Notes: generated from the sequence alone by a model not told the origin. DNA of 64,000 nt from Palaemon carinicauda (GCF_036898095.1 NC_090739.1:63389130-63453129); one strand, 5' to 3'. Shown: positions 30,347 through 42,514, counted from the stretch's first letter. Made by a program: numbers and translations.

Positions 30347-30512
30347 ATTTTAAACACAAGCCTTACCCAGTAGTTATATATATAGCTTACGTCCCTAACG
30401 TCAACGGCAGAAAATTCGAAACTCGCGCCAACCGCCAGTTGGACAGCCAGGTGTACCACCCCTGCACCCTAGCGAGGTACCTGGAAATCATTCCAGTGAC
30501 CCTCATTTATTC
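30347..30512 (+). repeat. Left inverted terminal repeat of element E
   Basis: AGTTATATATATAGCTTACG to GAAATCATTCCAGTGACCCT matches the reverse complement of 41597-41779. Confidence 0.9.
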
Positions 30513-30696
30513 CCTGCGGTCGCTAGCGGCGACACGTGAATTCTACTCCGTCATTACTGATCGTTTATTTGGTGAAGTACAAATCTTTGGTTATTGGCTC
30601 CCGCTTGTTTTTTATTTCGCTTTGGATATTTCTTGATTTTGTTTGGATTAGATGATTTTTGACCTTTGCTTGTTTGAATTCTCTTAAATTTTCAAA

Positions 30697-33578
30697 ATGG
30701 CCACCCCCCCTATAACTTTTAGGTTATGTGTGACTAGTGGGTGTAAGACCCGTATGGCTAAAGCCTCTCTTGACCCCCATTCTCTCTGTGTTGCATGTAG
30801 AGGTAAAGAGTGTGATTTAGGTGATCGCTGTGACGAATGTGTTTTGCTGTCAGAGCATGAATGGATTGAGTTTGATAGATAGTTCTTTTCGCTCATCTAG
30901 AGATATATCCTCTTCCCATGTCATTAATCCTATTCCTTCACCTGTAGTGGTAGATCCCGATCCCACTATTGCAATTCCTAATGAACCTTCACTAAAAGAT
31001 ATGTTAGTGGCGATTCAAGCTCTCGGCGCTAAAGTTGAATCTTTGGCTGCAGACAGGACACAGTTGATGTCCGATGTGCGTCTATTAAAAGATGAAGGTG
31101 CAAGTGCAGTGGAGGGTGCGCCTGCTCGTGTATGTCGTCCTCCTAGTCCTAGACCTCTTCCAAGCTCCCCAACCCCTGGGAGAAGGAATGTCAAAAGGCG
31201 AAAGGAGACGAGAGGCTTTATCAAACGAGCAGACGTCCCCTCGAACGTACCTGTGGGCGCCTCCCAGGATGTTCGCCCTCACCATTGGAAAGGTGAGGTT
31301 AAGTGTTTTTCGTCGTCTTCGGATGACCCCTTGCCTAAAAGAGGCTGGAAGCTCACTTCCAGACCTCTTAAGAGGTCCTATGATAAGGCCTATCGACGTC
31401 CTGCTAGTTCAAAACCTGGATGTAGTCACTGGGATACTCCAGAGCCTTTTGAAAGCCCCCCGATCAAACGTCCTTTTAGAACGCTAGACGTTTCCAAGGA
31501 TCCTTCTGTGCACTCAGGACCAGGCTTTACCTCATTCCAAGCTCCCAAGCAGCCTTCAGGCTGGGTTTTGCCTTCTAGGCGCTTTGTTCCGTTTAGCGAT
31601 GAGGAGAACGTTATGATTTCATCTCCGTTTTCATAACGTTCGGATCCTAACTTTGTAATTCTTCAAGACATGCAAAGCAGGCTCTCGTCCTTTATGCAAT
31701 CATACCAGCGTAGCGACAAATCTCATATCAGCGGTCGTGATCGGAGCAGCGAGCCAGGACGTGTTTCCGAGCGCCCTCGTAATCTGGATCTAAGCTTCCT
31801 GCTAGCCGCTACGAACGGCCTTTAGGAAGTGATCGCGATCGTTCTCCTAAGTCCGCAGTCCACAGTTCTTTTATTGAACGCGAACAAGACAGTATGCCCG
31901 TGCGTTCTTCTAAGAAAGACGTCGGACGTCCTGTTAAACAGGTTATTGAACGTCCTTGCGAACGGGTTACCGAACGTCCTGTTATACAGGCTTATGTTCG
32001 TTCTTTGGATAAGTCTTTCGAACGTCTTTCGACTCAGGCTCCTGGACTTCCTACAGAACAGGCTGCCGATCCTCCTTCGGAACAGGCTGCCGAACGTCCT
32101 TGCAAACAGGCTACCGAACGTCCTTTCAAGCAGGCTGCCAAACGTCCTACCATTCAGGAAGTTTCTCTCTCCGCCAATTATTTTAGTGAGCGTCCTTCAG
32201 GTCGTGTTTCCGGGAGGATTACAGTTGAACGAGTCGCTGAACAACAAGCGGTTCGTAGTACCGAACGCTTGTCAGCAGTTGACGGCAAGCGTGTTACTGA
32301 ATATGATCCTGAACGTCCTATCCCTTGTCATATTTCGGATGTTAGTTTGGATTACGATGAGGAGGTTTATTCTTTTCAAGACATCGATGCGGTTCATGTA
32401 CAGGAACTTCTCATATCCGATCGAGCTGATCGCGAGCGTTCGGATGAGCCGCACGCGACTCTGCCGCCTGTTACTATTCGCAATGAGCCTATTTCTATTG
32501 TGGTTGGCACTCAGGATTTTTCTGAAATTGAAACCGCTCTTAACCCTACTGCTCCCAGAGGAACGTTGCAAGAGAAGGAAGTAGAAGCCCAGCTTTCTCC
32601 TTTGGAGTTTGATGACGTTTCAGAAGACGAGGACTCTGTTTCTTTCCGTCATTCTGCCGATCTTAAAAACTAATGAGAGTTTTTACGGGAGAATTTTCAG
32701 ACTTTTTTTGTGCCTATAGCTCCGCGCTCGCCTCCGTCTGAGTTTACTCTCGGCAAAGCCTCTAAGAAAGCCCGCTTTACTAAGATGGTACTGTCGCGTT
32801 CGTCTAAGAGAGCTCTTAAATTAATGGGTGACTGGTTACAGTCTAAGAAGGCCATAGGAAAGACGTCTTTTTCCTTTCCTCCAGCTAGACTGGCTTCGAG
32901 GTCGAGCATCTGGTACGAGACGGGAGAAGTTCTCGGCTTGGGGATTCCTGCCTCTGCCCAGGGAGATTTCTCAAGCCTCGTAGACACTCCTCGTCGTTCG
33001 GCCATGAGAAAGACCAGGATTTTTTGGTCTACTTCAGAAATGGACCACCTTCTCAAAGGAATTTTTCTCGAGCCTTTGAAGTTTTTAACTTTTTAGACTG
33101 GACACTTGGGGCCTTGGGTAAAAAAGTTGAGACTTTTAAAGAGGGGGATACCTCTGCCCTGGTCCATTTAATGTCGTGCATGGACAAAGCCTTGAGGGAT
33201 GGCTCTAATGAACTTGCAGCTCTTTTTTCCGCAGGCATCCTTAAGAAAAGAGATCAACTATGCTCTTTTCTTTCGCCGGGGGTGACTCCCTTCCAGAAGT
33301 CCAAACTTTTATATGCGCCTCTTTCTCCATTACTGTTTCCACAAGAACTTATCAGGGAGATTTCTTCAGCTCTAGTTCAGAAGGCTACTCAGGATCTTGT
33401 CTCCAAGACTGCTAGAAAGGCTCTTCCTCCCTCTTTTACCAGCCGCAAGCCTAAGGAAGATACTTTTCCCAAGTTTTCCCAGCCCTTTCGAGGAAGATCT
33501 TCCAGCAGGGATAGCTCCAGACCTGATGCTAGAAGGAGTAAGAGAAGAGGTTTCAGAGCAGGGCGAAGCAGAGTCTGA
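30697..33578 (+). pseudogene. Gag-like ORF of element E, frameshifted
   Basis: ATG at 30697 gives MATPPITF and then a perfect five-cysteine module (LCVACRGKECDLGDRCDEC) with EHEWIEF. A deletion after that (stop at 30880) shifts the frame. 30821-31636 continues with SSSHV-type Ser/Pro-rich sequence. A QAxERP-type repeat region lies at 31894-32673. The C-terminal region (32710-33578) has APRSPPSEFTLG, LSRSSKRALKLMGDW, NFLDWTLGALG, DGSNELAALF and a basic tail. The final stop is TGA in AGA-GTC-TGA-CTG, as in C and F, and the +1 frame beyond is conserved. At least three lesions; pseudogene. Confidence 0.82.
31960..32160 (+). repeat. Degenerate 27/30-bp repeats in element E gag
   Basis: Units around GAACGTCCTT..AACAGGCTGCC encode (E/K)RPxxQAx repeats. 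The array is much looser than those of B, G or I. Confidence 0.7.
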
Positions 33579-33830
33579 CTGCTTTCGCCTTCAGGCAGTA
33601 GGTGCCAGACTACTCATTCTGGCAGGCGTGGGAGAAGAGGGGAGCAGACCAATGGTCTATTCAGATCAGATCTTCTAGGGAGCCCTCCCCTGGTCTTAGT
33701 TCCCGTGGATCTCTCTCCCAGATACAGAGAGGAGGCAAAGAGACAAGCTCTTTCGATCCAAGTGTCTCTTTATGTTAGAAAAGGGGGCCATAGAGAAGGT
33801 TCAGGATATCCGTTCACCTGGTTTCTACAA
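33579..33830 (+). pseudogene. N-terminal part of element E pol, upstream of the LINE
   Basis: In the +1 frame relative to gag it reads DCFRLQAVGAR, aligning with DCPRPQTAVGAR of C and F. A premature stop at about 33676 and frame changes follow. Remaining homology: LVPVDLSPRYREEAKRQAL, EKGAIEKVQ and SPGFYN, at which point the LINE begins. It continues at 38429. Confidence 0.8.
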
Positions 33831-34038
33831 TTGACTATTTTGTATCTGTGTGCCAGTGAGTGATTACACTTTTGCGACCCTATAAATATCATGATTTAAC
33901 GCGGATAACAAAAGGCTATCGAGTGCAATATAGCTACAAGTTTTTGTGAATAGCCAGTGATTAGTTTGAGGTCGGAGAAGTGGGATAAAACGTCGGCATA
34001 GAATAGTTATCTTGTGAATTACTAAAAATCTAATCAAG

Positions 34039-35424
34039 ATGGCTATGTACAACACGGGCAAGGCTTGGAGAGACATCGCTGGACTCAGCAAAAATAAATT
34101 CCATGAGTTGGCGAAACAGGAGCTCGACCGTCTGATAACAGAGGTCACTAGTAACGTCAACCAATGTGACGGAAAAATATTCGCAGACATATTGAAACAA
34201 TATGATCCAATAAACTGGAGCAAATCTGCGGAAAACATCAGCAAAATAATAGAAGAAATTCCAAAGAAAATCCAAGTGTTAAAGAGACTTATAAAGAAAG
34301 TCTACATCAATCAACACATTCCATCAAAGAACAATAAGAAGTCCAATATGGTGAATATGCTGATTGATGCAATGGGAAAAAGAATGCCAAAATGGTGTAA
34401 TACATGTAAGATATGGTATTCCATTAATAATCCTCAACAATTGATTAGAAAATGTGATGCCTGTCATGTCCCAACACATCCCACATGTGCTGAAATACAG
34501 CAAAAAATAAAAAATAAAGACACAAAGGTATTCTGCTCAACATGCTTAGTCTGGATAGAAAATATAATTAAGTCGAGACTAAATCTGCAAGTAGTTGAAG
34601 ATAAAGAAGAGGAAGAAGAAGAAACAGAAGAAGAAGAAGAAGAAAAAGAAGAAGAAGAGAACAATGAACAGGATATGTGTAAGGATGCAGAAGAAATCAT
34701 TGATATAACCTATGATGCCATCCAACAACATACTTATGAAGAAATAAATTACCAGATGGAAACAAATAATAGACCCAAGAGACTCTACCCGGACCTACAT
34801 AATTTTAGGGAAGAGCAAGAACAAGAAAAAATAGAAAAGAAGGATATAGTCTGCAATATGCTGAAAAGAGGGAATTGCAGATTTGGCGAAAGATGCTACT
34901 ACAAGCATCCAAAGATATGCCATAATTATGAAATATATGGTAAATGTGCGTATTTAGACGGATATGGAGACGAATGCAGAGATCTCCATCCAAAAATATG
35001 CAAAAACCTAAAAGAAGGAAAAGGATGCATTTACAACAAAAAATGTCGATATATGCATCCTGCAACCATGAATGAATGTAAGAAAACTCAGCAAACTGAA
35101 AAGAAAAATGAAAGCAAAAAAGAAACAAAAAAGCAGGCCGTGTATATACCGCGCTTTGAACCAAGAGCCCCAAGATATGAGGCCTTTCAACCCAAACCTG
35201 CACATTTAGACCCCAACTACAAAGAATGCATCTATAATGCCAGGGGTTGGTGCAGATATGGGGACAGTTGCAGGTATACACACACAAATAAATATGAAGG
35301 CGAAAGAGCAAATATAATAGAAAAGTTGGATTTTTTAATGGCAGAATTCCGGGAAATGAAGAAAAGAACATCATATCAGAACAGGAAGGAAGCATGGGAG
35401 AATCCATATTATTACCAATATTAA
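34039..35424 (+). CDS. LINE ORF1: PHD-like and CCCH zinc-finger protein
   Basis: 461 residues starting at ATG 34039 (MAMYNTGKAWRD). Residues about 118-176 contain a cysteine/histidine cluster, C-x2-C..C-x2-C-x4-H-x2-C..C-x2-C, resembling a PHD/RING-type fold. A strongly acidic Glu run follows (about 190-215). Then come three zinc fingers of the form C-x7/8-C-x5-C-x3-H plus one with a longer middle spacer (around residues 277-345 and 398-416), as in CCCH RNA-binding proteins. ORF1 proteins of LINEs bind their RNA; the CCCH fingers fit that role. The ORF is intact and overlaps the start of ORF2 by 31 bp in another frame. Confidence 0.85.
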   Translation: MAMYNTGKAWRDIAGLSKNKFHELAKQELDRLITEVTSNVNQCDGKIFADILKQYDPINWSKSAENISKIIEEIPKKIQVLKRLIKKVYINQHIPSKNNKKSNMVNMLIDAMGKRMPKWCNTCKIWYSINNPQQLIRKCDACHVPTHPTCAEIQQKIKNKDTKVFCSTCLVWIENIIKSRLNLQVVEDKEEEEEETEEEEEEKEEEENNEQDMCKDAEEIIDITYDAIQQHTYEEINYQMETNNRPKRLYPDLHNFREEQEQEKIEKKDIVCNMLKRGNCRFGERCYYKHPKICHNYEIYGKCAYLDGYGDECRDLHPKICKNLKEGKGCIYNKKCRYMHPATMNECKKTQQTEKKNESKKETKKQAVYIPRFEPRAPRYEAFQPKPAHLDPNYKECIYNARGWCRYGDSCRYTHTNKYEGERANIIEKLDFLMAEFREMKKRTSYQNRKEAWENPYYYQY

Positions 35425-38388
35425 ATAATGGGGATGAAACACAAACCATAATGGTAATGAATGCACAGGGTTTAGTCACGAGTAACTCTAAAAGGAAAAT
35501 AGAGTTCTTAGAAGAACTAACCCAAATTGAAAAAATAGATATATTAAATATAAGTGAAACATGGTATTCCCAAGAGACTGGCAGTGATGACCAGATAAAG
35601 GGTTTCCAAACTTATAGATCAGACAGAAAAAATAGGAATCAAGGGGGAACCGCAATATATGGAAGAGACATAAATCAAGGAAAAGTATGTGAAAAATACA
35701 GCAACACAGAATGTGAATTGATTGCGGTAGAATTTGAATTTGAAAAACTAATGAATATTGTAGTTTACAGACCCCCAAACACTAAGGAGTTTGACATAAT
35801 AATAGAAAAAATAGATGATATATGTAGAAACCTTAAAGACTGGAATATACTCCTATCCGGAGATTTTAACTTTCCTTTCGTGGATTGGAAAGAACGGATA
35901 GAAGAAAGTGGTTGTATGTATACATATAAAAAAGATAGTAATAGTAGCGCAGAAGATAAGAGGCAATTTGAAAAGCTTCAAGATATGCTATTAGAACATA
36001 ATATGCAACAAATAAACCACATTCCAACAAGAAAGGAAAATGTCCTAGATCTAGTATTTGTGAATGAGGTGAATTATGTTAAAGAAATAATAGTGTATAA
36101 CACGGGAATTTCAGACCACAATGTCATAGAATTGATAGTTCATTCCAAAGCAAATGATCACAGAATTAATAAAAGCACAAAACTTTGGGAAGGATATGGA
36201 AAATATAACTTTTACAGTAAGAATATAAAATGGTCAGAAATAAATGAAGAACTGAATAAAGAATGGAAAAATGTATTTATAAGTGATAATATACAGGTAA
36301 ATACGGATATACTGTACAAAATACTGGAGAAAATTGTTGAAAAATATGTACCAAAAAAAAACAATAAACAAAAGACGTACATACCAAGAGACAGAAGGAT
36401 CTTATTTCAGAAAATTAAAAAGTGGAAGAAAAATCTTGCAAAAGAAAAAAATGTGTGGAAAATGAGGGAAATAAAATGTAAGATAGAAAATGCAGAACAA
36501 AAGATTATACAGTCGAAAGAAAATGAAAAAAGGGACTTAGAAGAAAGGACACTTCAAAATATAAAAAGAAACTCCAAAGTACTTTACTCCTATGCAAAAA
36601 AGATGAATAAAAGGAGAATAGAAATAGGCCCTCTAAGAATTGAAGGACGGCTAACGAATGAAAAAAAGGAAATATGCAACATATTAGCAGAAAAATATAA
36701 GAGTGAGTTCACGCCAAGAATTGCGAATGAGAATAATGAAACAGAAATGAGAGAAGAAAATGTTGAATATCTAACGGATATAGATATTAATGAAGCAGAT
36801 ATTGTTACGGCTATAAACGAAATTAAAAATGGATCGGCAGCCGGACCAGATGGAGTTCCAGCGATTTTGTTAAAAAAAACTGCAAACACTATCGCGAAGC
36901 CACTTGCAATACTGCTAAGACAGAGTATAGATATGAGCGAGATATATGTTAAACATAAATTAGCTTATATAACCCCTATCTTCAAAAGTGGATCAAGACT
37001 AGAGGCAAGCAATTATAGACCTGTTAGTCTAACATCACATATTATGAAAGTGTATGAGAGGGTAATAAAAAAGAAAATAATGAACCATTTGGTCAAAAAT
37101 AATTTGTTTAATATGGGTCAACACGGTTTCGTACCTGGAAAAAGTACACAGACCCAACTGATAGCTCACTATGAAAACATATACAATAATATGATAAATG
37201 AAAAAGACACAGATGTGATCTATCTAGATTTTGCAAAAGCCTTTGACAAGGTAGACCATAACATATTGGAGAAAAAAATGAGAAAGCATAATAGTGGGAA
37301 AGATAGGAAAATGGGTAAAAGAATTCCTGCAAAACAGAAAACAGATAGTGGTTGTAAATGACGAGAAATCAGATGAAGCCCAGGTAATATCTGGTGTGCC
37401 CCAAGGTACGGTATTAGCTGCACTGCTATTTGTTATTATGATCTCAGACATAGACTGTGATGTTGAAAACTCCGTAGTGAGAAGTTTCGCCGATGACACA
37501 AGAATAAGTAGAGAAATTACTTGTGATGAAGATAGGAACTCACTACAAAGAGATCTAAACAAAATATATGAATGGGCGGAGATAAATAGGATGGTATTTA
37601 ACTCCGATAAATTCGAATCAATAAATTATGGAAACAGAGAAGGAATGGTGTATGCATACAAGGGACCTAATAATGAGACAATCACAAACAAGGAAGCAAT
37701 TAAAGACCTTGGTGCAATTTTAAATAGGAATATGTTATGCAACGACCAAATAGCAACACTGTTGGCTAAATGTAAAGCAAAAATGGGAATGTTATTCAGA
37801 CACTTTAAAACAAGAAAAGCTGAACACATGATTATGCTTTACAAAACTTATGTGCGTAGTACACTCGAGTACTGCAATGTGATATGGTACCCACACTACC
37901 AAAAGGATATTGCGCAAATAGAGAGTGTACAAAGGTCCTATACTGCTAGAATAGAAGAAGTTAAGGACCTTGATTACTGGGAAAGACTGCAATTTTTAAA
38001 ACTATACAGTCTAGAAAGGAGAAAAGAACGCTACATGATAATACAAGCATGGAAGCAAATAGAAGGAATTGCTGAAAACATCATGGAGCTTAAAGTATCA
38101 GAAAGAGCAAGCAGAGGTAGATTAATAGTGCCAAAAAGCATTCCAGGTAAACTGAGAAAGGCGCACAGGACATTAATCCACTACGCACCAGCATCGATAA
38201 TGCAGCGACTATTTAATGTGCTGCCAGCTCATCTAAGAAACATATCAGGAGTGAGCGTAGATGCGTTTAAAAATCAGCTCGATAAATACCTAAGATGCAT
38301 CCCAGACCATCCAAGACTGGAAGATGCAAAATACACCGGAAGATGTATTAGCAACTCTCTGGTGGATATACGAGGTGCCTCACACTGA
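35394..38388 (+). pseudogene. LINE ORF2: endonuclease-reverse transcriptase with one frameshift
   Basis: ATG at 35394. Endonuclease motifs: NISETW near the start, LSGDFNFPFVDW (about 35860) and ISDHNVIEL (about 36108). RT motifs: AGPDGVPAILLKK (about 36838), ITPIFKSG, NYRPVSLTS, QHGFVPGKST, VIYLDFAKAFDKVDH (about 37215-37259). A frameshift at about 37285-37300 moves the frame from 35394-37361 to 37294-38388, which has the GVPQGTVLAALLF block and FADDTRI catalytic motif (about 37489), then thumb and C-terminal sequence. The enzyme nicks target DNA and primes reverse transcription from the nick. The single frame break inactivates this copy; total coding span is about 998 codons. Confidence 0.88.
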
Positions 38389-38428
38389 GGGACCTGGGGG
38401 AACCCAAACAAAAAATAAGGCAATAAGG

Positions 38429-39965
38429 CTGGTACCCAAGAACTCGGGGGGATGGCGTCCAGTTCTGGACGTGAGTTCGCTGAACAAGTTCATCATCAAA
38501 ACGAAGTTCACCATGGAAACATCGAAGTCAGTGCTAGCAGCAGTAAGGAGGGACGACTGGATGGTCTCATTAGACCTTCGGGACGCCTACTTCCACATCC
38601 CCATCCATCCGAGCTTCAGACCCTACCTAAGGTTCGTTTTCATGGGAGACGTCTTCCAATTCAGAGCCCTATGCTTCGGCCTTTGCACAGCACCTCAGAT
38701 CTTCACGAAGCTCATGCTGAATGTAGCAAAGATCCTACATTCAAGGGGCATAAGAGCCTCCCTGTATCTCGACGACTGGCTTCTCAGAGCGCACTCTTAC
38801 GATCACTGCCTGAAGGATCTTCAGACAACCTTGGACCTTGCGAAAGAACTGGGTCTCCTTGTAAACAAAGAAAAGTCTCTTGGTTCCATCTCAAGAGATT
38901 TTATATTTGGGGATGACGATACGGAGTCAGATTTTTCGGGCTTTTTCGTCTCCCTTAAGGATAGAGCAAGCCAAATTGAAGCTAAGATCGTTTCAAAGCA
39001 AGAAAGTTTGTTCAGCAAGGAGATGGATGAGTCTGATAGGAACCCTCTCCTCCTTGGAGCAATTCGTCCCACTGGGAAGACTGAATCTTCGTCCTCTCCA
39101 GTTCCATCTCAACAGCCATTGGGACAAGGAGAGGGACTTAGAAACGATGTCCATTCCTATCACGAACCCCATCAAAGACTGCCTTCGGTGGTGGGAGGAA
39201 CCAGACAAGTTCCAGGAAGGTCTCGACTTGTCAATAAAGAGCCCAGACCTTGTGTTATGCTCCGACGCCTCGGACACAGGATGGGGAGCAACCCTAGATA
39301 AGTTAGAAGTCTCGGGTCTATGGGCAGAGCCCTAAAAATCCTTGCATATCAACCACAAGGAGTTGTTGGCAGTTCTTTTAGCCCTCAAAAGTTTCGAGGC
39401 TTTAGTCACCAACAAAGTAGTTCAGGTCAATGCGGACAACACGACAGCATTGGCATACATCTCAAAGCAAGGGGGAACACACTCGATATCTCTGTACGAG
39501 ACGTCAAAGAATCTCCTGGTGTGGGCAAGAGAGATGAACGTTAGACTTCTGATGAGATTCATTCAAGGGGAGAAAAACGTAATGGCAGACAGTCTCAGCA
39601 AACGGAATCAGATCGTTCCAACAGAGTGGACCCTCAACCTTCATGTGTGCAAGAGCCTGTGGCGTCTTTAGGGTCGCCCTTGCATAGACCTTTTCACAAC
39701 CTCGAAGACGAAGAGGTTAGAGGCTTATTGCTCCCCTGTTCTGGATCCAGAAGCAGACCACATAGATGCTTTTCTGTTGGACTGGTCCAATCTAGATCTC
39801 TACGCCTTCCCACCTTACAAGATCCTGTACAGAGTAATACAGAAATTTGTGACATCCAAAGGAACCAGGAAGACCCTAGTGGCTCCCTATTGGCCGTCAA
39901 GAGAATGGTTCACAGAGGTACTGGAATGGGTGATAGACACCCCAAGAATTCTTCCTCTTAAGAGT
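38429..39965 (+). pseudogene. Main part of element E pol (RT / RNase H / methyltransferase-like), broken
   Basis: Resumes with LVPKNSGGWRPVLDVSSLN. RT palm motifs: MVSLDLRDAYFHIPIHP and YLDDWLL (38765-38785). A frameshift near 38880 moves to the 38880-39335 frame, with RNase H FSDAS equivalent LCSDASDTGWGATLD (about 39256). A stop at 39333 is followed in the same frame by HINHKELLAVLLALKSF and VNADNTTALAYISKQGG. A stop comes at 39669. After another shift, 39777 onward has DWSNLDLYAFPPYK and the LVAPYWPSREWF segment of the methyltransferase-like domain. Multiple lesions. Confidence 0.87.
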
Positions 39966-41098
39966 AGATCTACTCAGACAACCCCACTTGGAAAGATTGC
40001 ATCAAAATCTCCACGCTCTTCAGCTGACTGCCTTCAGACTATCGAAAGACTCATTAGATCTAGAGGCTTTTCGAAGGAGGCAGCTCAAGCTATTGCGAGA
40101 GCAAGAAGGACTTCAACCATCAAGGTCTATCAATCTAATGGCAGGTTTTCAGAGAGTGGTGTAGAGTCAACTCTCTTTCCTCATCCAGTACCTCTGTAGT
40201 TCAAATTGCGGATTTCCTGCTATATCTTCGAAGGAAGTGCAATTTCTCCTGCTCTACTATTAAAGGCTATAGGAGTATGTTAGCTACTGTGTTTAGGCAT
40301 AGAAACCTTGACCTCTCTGGCAATAAGGATCTGCAAGAGCTTCTCAAGTCTTTCGAGACTTCAAAACGACGGAACCAAGATTCTCCAGCCTGGAATCTGG
40401 ATATTGTTTTGAAGTATCTCATGAGCGACAGGTTTGAGCCGGTGGGTTCAACTTCCTTGAAAGACCTCACAATAAAGACTTTATTTTTGGTCAGTCTTAC
40501 GACAGCCAAAAGAATGAGCGAGATTCATGCGTTTAGCAAAAACGTTGGATTTCGTAAAGGTAAAGCTGTCTGTTCCTTGCAATTAGGCTTTCTTGCCAAA
40601 AATGAACGCCCTTCTCAGCCTTGGCCCAAAGCATTTGAGATTCCAAATCTTACGGATCTGGTTGGAGATGAGGTAGAAAGAGTCTTATGCCCAGTTAGAG
40701 CTCTGAGATGCTACTTGGAGAGAACAAAAGACTTACGAGGCAAGTCTGAATCTTTGTGGTGTTCAGTCAAAAAGCCCTCTTTACAGATGTCTTAAAATGC
40801 CTTGTCATATTTTGTCAGGCTTTTGATTAAGGAAGCTCATATTCATTGTAATGAATCAGACCTTGGACTTTTAAAGGTCAAGTCGCATGAGGTCAGAGCG
40901 GTGGCAACGTCGGCTGCTTTCAGGCAGAACAGATCTCTGCAAAGCATATTGGACACGACCTTCTGGAGGAGCAGATCCGTGTTCGCGTCGTATTATTTGA
41001 AAGGTGTTCAGACTTGTTATGAGGACTGTTTCACTCTGGGTCCATTCGTAGCAGCGAGTGCAATAGTGGGTGAAGGATCCACCACTATGTTCCCATAA
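39924..41098 (+). pseudogene. Tyrosine recombinase of element E, with stops and a frameshift
   Basis: The conserved ATG (MGDRHPKNSS, about 39924) sits within pol as in B, C and F but is followed by a stop after about a dozen codons. The SADCLQTIERL and RARRTSTIKVYQS block (40020-40135) is followed by a frame change. 40277-40795 is open with TAKRMSEIHAF (catalytic Arg). TAA at 40793-40795 replaces the lysine of SKNALSYF, then the same frame continues to 41098 with HEVR (about 40886) and SYYLKGVQ (the nucleophile Tyr region, about 40993). Three or more lesions; inactive. Confidence 0.87.
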
Positions 41099-41456
41099 TC
41101 CCAATAACCTTTTCTTCTCTTGGTACTTTTAATTGTTTGTGGAGATTGTGTCAGTCTTCCACAATCATTGATTTTGTCAGGTGGTCATGTTTGTTCCTTG
41201 AGAGCACCTGGAATTGGTTATTGGAGGAGGTTCTGTCATGATGAGGTTTTGACACCGGTTTGACAGTCCCTTCGAGATCTTCAGCCCCCTGGGAGGATCG
41301 CTGGATCTCATAAGGCTAGCAGACATAATGAGGCAGAGTATCATTGAAGTCGGCTTCCTTATCAGGTACGAACCCTTAAGTTTTGTTTTGATTAACTCTT
41401 AAGTAGAATTCCAGATATGCTAGCTGTCTCTAACCCTCCACCAAAGGTGTTAATCA
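41099..41456 (+). other. 3' untranslated region of element E
   Basis: No ORF. It parallels the 3' regions of B, C and F (AATGAGGCAGAGTATCATTG, CGGCTTCCTTATCAGGTAC, AAAGGTGTTAATCAGCTA before the ICR). Confidence 0.8.
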
Positions 41457-41550
41457 GCTATATATATAACTACCGGGTAAGTCTTGTGTTTAAAAATGAT
41501 ATTTTCATTAATGAAATAAATTTTTGAACATACTTACCCGGTAGTTATAA
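41457..41550 (+). repeat. Internal complementary region of element E
   Basis: ACTACCGGGTAAGTCTTGTG plus TTTAAAAA is the complement of the left tip. TGATATTTTCATTAATGAAA to TTACCCGGTAGTTAT is the complement of the right tip. Confidence 0.9.
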
Positions 41551-41596
41551 TTTTAGTCCCACCCTCCTCCCCTCTAAGAGACTAGAGGCATGAAAT

Positions 41597-41779
41597 ATAT
41601 GAGGGTCACTGGAATGGTTCCCAGGTACTCGCTAGGGTGCAGTGGTGGTACACCTGGCTATCCAACTGGCGGTTGGCGCGAGTTTCGAATTTTCAGCCGT
41701 TGACGTCGGGGACGTAAGCTATATATATAACTACCGGGTAAGTATGTTCAAAAATTTATTTTATTAATGAAAATATCAT
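41597..41779 (-). repeat. Right inverted terminal repeat of element E
   Basis: Reverse complement of the left ITR (GGGTCACTGGAATGGTTCCC, AGCTATATATATAACTACCG), with the additional AT-rich tip found in the ICR. Confidence 0.9.
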
Positions 41780-42345
41780 ATGTCTTCGGAGGAAGAATTC
41801 CGTTGTAAAGGAAAAAAGCCTTCCTCCAGGAAGCAAGCAGCTCTTCAAGCACGCACCCATGCGCTCATTCTTTTGAGTGCTTATCTGGATCTCCCAGGAA
41901 GTGTGCCTCTTGGAACGCACACAGTTACCAAATAGTGCTCGTTCATTTTTTGAGTATACGCACTCCTTATTATGAGCAAGGGTCTCCTAGACTGTAGTCG
42001 ACTCGTAGCACGCACACATCTGTGGTTGCTTGCTACCTGGAAGTTGAACAATGACCTGTTCAAGATGAGTACAGTACAGTAAATCCTCAGCAGGAGTTCC
42101 TTCCCAAGCCCCCCTCCCCTCATGATAACTGCAAAAACGTAGATACAAGAATCGACAGTATATTTTCATGTTAGCTTTTAAAATTTTCAATTGTTTTTTC
42201 ATAAATTTTAGTTCTTTTGAAGCCTCCTAACACTTATAGACTAGTTATACACTCTTGAAACATTTAGGTCAAACGTTACTTTTACTGTTGTAGACATCCT
42301 TACGTATATCTAACTGAAAACGTTTTAATCTGAACAGTCAGTATA
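41780..42345. other. Unassigned sequence between element E and a Tigger-like element
   Basis: 41781-41930 is more GC-rich and might be decayed coding sequence interrupted by E (the text left of 30347 has similar composition). 41990-42340 is AT-rich. No confident gene. Confidence 0.35.
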
Positions 42346-42514
42346 CAGTAGGGTCCCGAATTATGCGAGAATTTGGTCGATGAAAGGCCTCGTGTAATTG
42401 GAAATTCGTATATTTCGAAACACATCATGGCGGCAAACAGCAACCTACCCATCAATTTTTTTTTCACTCCATTTCTAGCTTTCTAGCTTTCTAGCTATAT
42501 ATATACTGTATATA

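Larger units (their letters stand above)
33831..38428 (+). mobile_element. CR1/Jockey-superfamily LINE inserted in element E
   Basis: It has two ORFs: a zinc-finger ORF1, and an ORF2 with apurinic-type endonuclease plus reverse transcriptase. The 5' border follows TTTCTACAA of E pol. The 3' end is AACAAAAAATAAGG with an 8-bp AATAAGGC unit repeated twice, not poly-A. E resumes at CTGGTACCC. No clear target-site duplication is seen, and about three codons of E appear to be missing at the site. Full-length ORFs suggest a near-complete element. The clade (CR1 or a relative) is inferred from protein motifs only. Confidence 0.88.
30347..41779 (+). mobile_element. DIRS-type element E (family 2), split by a LINE
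   Basis: Left tip ATTTTAAACACAAGCCTTAC and right tip TTTATTAATGAAAATATCAT match the ICR at 41457-41550. Gag, pol, YR, ICR and both ITRs are present, all with lesions. A CR1/Jockey-type LINE (33831-38428) interrupts the reverse transcriptase between the FYN and LVPK positions of the first conserved block. Without it E would be about 6.8 kb, like B and F. Confidence 0.9.

Noticed and set aside
34605..34680. Independent low-complexity Glu-rich gene
   Set aside because: It is the acidic linker inside LINE ORF1, continuous with the zinc-finger regions.
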